Source: Streptococcus oralis (GTDB lineage Bacteria > Bacillota > Bacilli > Lactobacillales > Streptococcaceae). Taken from it: a DNA stretch of 64,000 nucleotides. The DNA lies in NCBI RefSeq assembly GCF_022749195.1, contig NZ_CP094226.1, forward strand, positions 1,018,001-1,082,000. The letters run 5' to 3'. This document shows, piece after piece, positions 60,830-64,000 of the stretch. The notes under the pieces were generated by a model. It made no database searches and was not told where the DNA came from. It saw only the letters and a list, made by a program, of their open reading frames with translations. Both the position numbers and the translations under genes were made by a program. Numbering within the stretch: the stretch's first letter is position 1; each line of letters opens with the position of its first letter.

Positions 60830-63526
60830 TCAGCCTGAATTACGCAAACCGGTTGCAATTCCGTTGATAGTTGTATGGATCAGTTTTTCTTCGTCAGCCG
60901 ACAATTCGCCGCGACGTTGACGTTTGATCAACTCCAACTGAATGTAGTTCAGGATATTAAAGTAAGGCATACGATAGTTTAGACTGTCTTTTAGGTAAGA
61001 GTTTTCTGCCAAGAGTTCGTCATAGCCTTCGATAGCTAAAATAACGTCCTTAGTCAACTGCCATTCATCTAAAATAGTGTAGTAGATAGCTTGTACTTCC
61101 TCGTCTTCACAGAGCTTGGCATATTCAAAAGCAATGTTCATATTAGACTTAGACAAGACCATGTCTACATTGGAAAGCAAAGATTGGAAGAAAGGCCAGT
61201 TTTGGTACATATCACGAAGAAACTCGATATTCTTTGGATCTTGATCTATAAACTCTTTAAAGCTGGATCCTACTCCATACCATCCAGGGAACATGACACG
61301 GCTTTGTGACCATGAGAAGACCCAAGGAATGGCACGCAAACCGCCAATTTCAGTGATGGTCTTACGAGCTGCTGGACGCGAACCGATATTGAAGCTTGAA
61401 ATAGCCTTGATTGGACTTGATTCAAAGAAATAGTCATAGAAATGTTCATTTCCAAAGACCAAATCACGGTAGATATCATAACTACGGTCTACTACTTGAT
61501 CCATGATGGCTTCGTAACGATTTGACGTATTGGTATCACTCTTCTTCTTGGTAATCATACGGTTAATGGCTGCAGAAACCAACATTTCAAGGTTGTAATA
61601 AGCAGCGTCTTTGTTACCGTATTTGTTTCCAATGACTTCTCCTTGCTCAGTCAGTCGGATGCGGTCCTTGATAGACTTGAGTGGTTGAGATGTGATAGCT
61701 TCATAAGTTGGTCCACCACCACGACCCACAGTACCACCACGACCGTGGAAGAAAGTGACTTTAACGCCAAATTCATCCCCGATAGCAGTCAGTTGTTGTT
61801 GCGCTTTATAGAGGGTCCAACATGATGACAGGTAACCACCGTCTTTGTTACTATCAGAGTAGCCAAGCATGATTTCTTGGTAGTTGTCTTTTGAAGCAAT
61901 CCATTTTTTAGCCAAAGGTAGAGAGAAATATCTTCTCATAGTCTCTTCTGAGTGATCCAAGTCTTCGATTGTTTCAAAGAGGGGAACAATCTGAACACGA
62001 GCTTTTTGAGCATCCACCAAGCCGACTTCCTTAAGCATAATGGCTAGCTCTAACATATCGGATACACTAGTTGCGTGCGAAATGATAGTTTGACGAATAA
62101 CATTTTCACCCAGTTTATCCTTCAACTTGCGCGCAGCTTTAAAGATAGAGAGTTCTTTTTCAAGCAGTTCTGACTTTTCAGCATGAGTCGCTGAGAGGAT
62201 ACGAGGATCTTCTTCCAACTCTTTTAAGAGGAGGGTACATTTTTCGTCTTCTGACAGATCGCTATAGTGGTCGTTGATGCCAGCAGATGCTAGCAATTCT
62301 GCCACACAGGCTTCGTGAACACTAGAATCTTGGCGCATATCAATAGAAGCAAGGTAGAAACCAAAAATTTCGACAGCTTGCATCAACTCGACAAATTCTC
62401 CTGAAATCAGGTATTCTCCTTTGTTCTCAAGGAGAGAGTCGCGAATGGCCAACAAATCTTGATAAAATTCATCTGCAGTAGCATATCTAGGCTGAAGGTT
62501 CTTGTCTTCAATCAAATAAGCCTTGGTTGCCTGCATCTTAGCTTGGATGTCAAAGAGGGCACGGCGATAGAGTTCTTTTTCACGATAAATGGAGTTATCT
62601 TGTGACTTCAGCGCCATCTCACGAACTTTATCACTGACATTCACGATACTGGTTGACAGTGAAAATTCACGATAAAGATTATAAATCTTTTCATCGTAGT
62701 AGTTCATGATGACTTCGCATTGAGTCAAGGCTGATTTGTTAAGAGTTTCTGCAGTTACGAAAGGATTCCCATCACGGTCTCCTCCAATCCACATCCCCAT
62801 AGTAATTGGTTTTGGATGTTGGATCTCAATTCCTTGTTCTTTAGCTAGTTTCTTATACTCAGCCGTCAAACGTGGAACAGCATTCAGGAAAGAACTTTGG
62901 TAATACTCCATCACGTTGGTGATTTCGTTGGTTACTTTCAATTTTTTCTCACGAATCATGTCCGTTTGCATGATAATTTCAATGTAACGACGGAGATCCG
63001 TGTGCCATTTTTCTTTATTAATCAAGCCGAGTTTAACATCACGGTACTTGCGCAAAAGCGTATGGATATGGTTGGTTAAATCCAGCATACTCTTGCGTTG
63101 TACTTGCGTTGGATGGGCGGTCAAGACAGGAACGACATTTAACTTTTCTAAAATTTCGGCTGCATTTTCTTTTTCAGCTACCATCTTAATCGTTGTAGAT
63201 AGTTTTCCTAGATAGTCTTGGTCCACATTGTTTTGGTGATTGATTTCATAGGCCAAATCCACATCCTCAGAAATATTAATTAAAAGTGGAAGGATAGAGA
63301 AATAGCGTGAAATGTAAATCATTTCTTCATTCGAAAGACTGGTCACTAGGTCATTGAGCCCTTGATAATTCTCACTAGTTGATAATTCCTTCAACTGGAT
63401 AATCTTTTCAAAGGTTTCTGGCGCTAGCATATTTTTTGTGATATCTTCTAATAGCTCAGTCAGAATCAAGACTTCTTCTTGGACGACTGCTTTATTACTA
63501 TAGTTTTCTAATTTTTGAAGAGACAT
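60830..63526 (-). CDS. ppc: phosphoenolpyruvate carboxylase
   Basis: The enzyme adds bicarbonate to phosphoenolpyruvate to make oxaloacetate for aspartate synthesis. The catalytic histidine is in [12 protein letters not shown]; other motifs are [29 protein letters not shown] and IGSRPAARK. The C terminus is GLRNSG, close to the usual RNTG. At 898 residues it has the typical bacterial length. No obvious strong Shine-Dalgarno change. It lies 23 bases after ftsW, as in pneumococcus. Confidence 0.97.
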   Translation of the reverse strand: MSLQKLENYSNKAVVQEEVLILTELLEDITKNMLAPETFEKIIQLKELSTSENYQGLNDLVTSLSNEEMIYISRYFSILPLLINISEDVDLAYEINHQNNVDQDYLGKLSTTIKMVAEKENAAEILEKLNVVPVLTAHPTQVQRKSMLDLTNHIHTLLRKYRDVKLGLINKEKWHTDLRRYIEIIMQTDMIREKKLKVTNEITNVMEYYQSSFLNAVPRLTAEYKKLAKEQGIEIQHPKPITMGMWIGGDRDGNPFVTAETLNKSALTQCEVIMNYYDEKIYNLYREFSLSTSIVNVSDKVREMALKSQDNSIYREKELYRRALFDIQAKMQATKAYLIEDKNLQPRYATADEFYQDLLAIRDSLLENKGEYLISGEFVELMQAVEIFGFYLASIDMRQDSSVHEACVAELLASAGINDHYSDLSEDEKCTLLLKELEEDPRILSATHAEKSELLEKELSIFKAARKLKDKLGENVIRQTIISHATSVSDMLELAIMLKEVGLVDAQKARVQIVPLFETIEDLDHSEETMRRYFSLPLAKKWIASKDNYQEIMLGYSDSNKDGGYLSSCWTLYKAQQQLTAIGDEFGVKVTFFHGRGGTVGRGGGPTYEAITSQPLKSIKDRIRLTEQGEVIGNKYGNKDAAYYNLEMLVSAAINRMITKKKSDTNTSNRYEAIMDQVVDRSYDIYRDLVFGNEHFYDYFFESSPIKAISSFNIGSRPAARKTITEIGGLRAIPWVFSWSQSRVMFPGWYGVGSSFKEFIDQDPKNIEFLRDMYQNWPFFQSLLSNVDMVLSKSNMNIAFEYAKLCEDEEVQAIYYTILDEWQLTKDVILAIEGYDELLAENSYLKDSLNYRMPYFNILNYIQLELIKRQRRGELSADEEKLIHTTINGIATGLRNSG

Positions 63527-63549
63527 ATACTTTCCTTTCCATTCAATCC

Positions 63550-64000
63550 TTACAGACTTTCATCGGTTTGATTTTCGTATTCTCTGATAAGTTTGGCACG
63601 TTTTTCACTTGCATCAATGTTCAGTACAAGCGCGATGGCTACGGATAATACCAGTAGACTGTTCCCACCTTGTGAAAGGAAGGGGAAGGTTACCCCTGTA
63701 GAAGGAATCAACCCTGAAATCCCACCGATATTGACAAAGACCTGAACAAGGATCATTCCTCCGACACCAATAGCAACCATGGAGTTAAAGGGATTCTTTG
63801 CTCGAATACCAACCAAGATGATTCGCAAAATCAAGAAGAAGAGTAAAGCCAAAATCATACTGGCTCCTACGAATCCAAACTCCTCGATAACAATCGAAAA
63901 GACAAAATCCGTATGGGCTTCTGGCAGATAACCACGCTTCTCAATAGAATTTCCCAGTCCCAGTCCGAACCAGCCACCATTTACCATTGCATAGTAGGAA
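63550..64000 (-). CDS. ftsW: FtsW, septal peptidoglycan polymerase (5' end outside window)
   Basis: This is the C-terminal part of the SEDS glycosyltransferase that builds septal wall with its partner PBP2x. About 150 residues are visible and the frame is open to the window edge. The SEDS core is clear: [36 protein letters not shown], then [24 protein letters not shown] (the family signature). Three to four helices remain before a charged cytoplasmic tail. Its C-terminal tail ends NQTDESL. RodA is an alternative, but the position next to ppc fits ftsW in streptococci. Confidence 0.9.
   Translation of the reverse strand, partial: SYYAMVNGGWFGLGLGNSIEKRGYLPEAHTDFVFSIVIEEFGFVGASMILALLFFLILRIILVGIRAKNPFNSMVAIGVGGMILVQVFVNIGGISGLIPSTGVTFPFLSQGGNSLLVLSVAIALVLNIDASEKRAKLIREYENQTDESL

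Overview
This window reads as ordinary core chromosome from a Mitis-group Streptococcus, close to S. pneumoniae, S. mitis, S. oralis or S. infantis. The base composition is low-GC. The gene set includes several lineage-typical genes: rocS, macP, spxR, cpoA with its partner glucosyltransferase, tarI, and an etrx/ccdA pair. There is also one complete BOX element, a repeat characteristic of this group. The ATP synthase c subunit does not match the pneumococcal sequence as I remember it, so S. pneumoniae itself looks less likely. No phage, insertion sequence, CRISPR array, rRNA or tRNA was seen.

Layout. 1-640 is the start of tarI (teichoic acid) on the minus strand, with a two-promoter control region that contains a perfect CiaR direct repeat. 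ybaB follows on the plus strand. 1419-7402 is a minus-strand stretch: a membrane glycerophosphodiesterase, a DnaQ-like exonuclease, rocS, mtnN, macP, a NUDIX hydrolase and glmU. 7558-12040 is a plus-strand stretch: GH25 lysozyme, DUF368/PopT lipid-carrier transporter, EbsC/YbaK, histidine phosphatase and lysS, closed by the BOX element. 12268-16927 holds a polar amino acid ABC transporter, a TPR protein and an AI-2E-family permease. 17072-18085 is a lactonase. 18118-24446 is the complete F1Fo ATPase operon (atpEBFHAGDC) behind a consensus promoter with a cre-like site just upstream. 24678-32154 holds a CHY zinc-finger protein, a U32 peptidase-family protein, a GntR regulator divergent from guaA, ylxM-ffh and tuf.

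32390-42979 holds a second AI-2E-family protein, dacA, etrx and ccdA, map, spxR, a GNAT gene, murA (MurZ type), and pfkA-pyk. dnaE and pepX follow, diverging. Directly downstream of pepX is a decayed second copy of the pepX 3' end, and then an ArgR-family regulator. 49884-57519 is a minus-strand block: obg with small genes on both sides, a PspC-domain protein, the two glycolipid glycosyltransferases, a DUF59 protein, rpoD and dnaG. 57717-60742 is a predicted tryptophan ABC transporter behind a T-box leader with a UGG specifier. ppc and the 3' part of ftsW end the window.

Many genes serve the cell envelope: teichoic acid precursor (tarI), UDP-GlcNAc (glmU), lipid-carrier recycling (PopT), peptidoglycan (murA, dacA, macP, ftsW, GH25) and glycolipids (cpoA and its partner). 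No previously undescribed multi-gene system was found. The observations most worth a second look are the pepX relic, the CiaR repeat upstream of tarI, four genes whose -10 box sits so close to the start codon that the mRNA should be leaderless or nearly so, the cre-like site upstream of the ATPase promoter, and the Trp T-box operon with an unlipidated binding protein.
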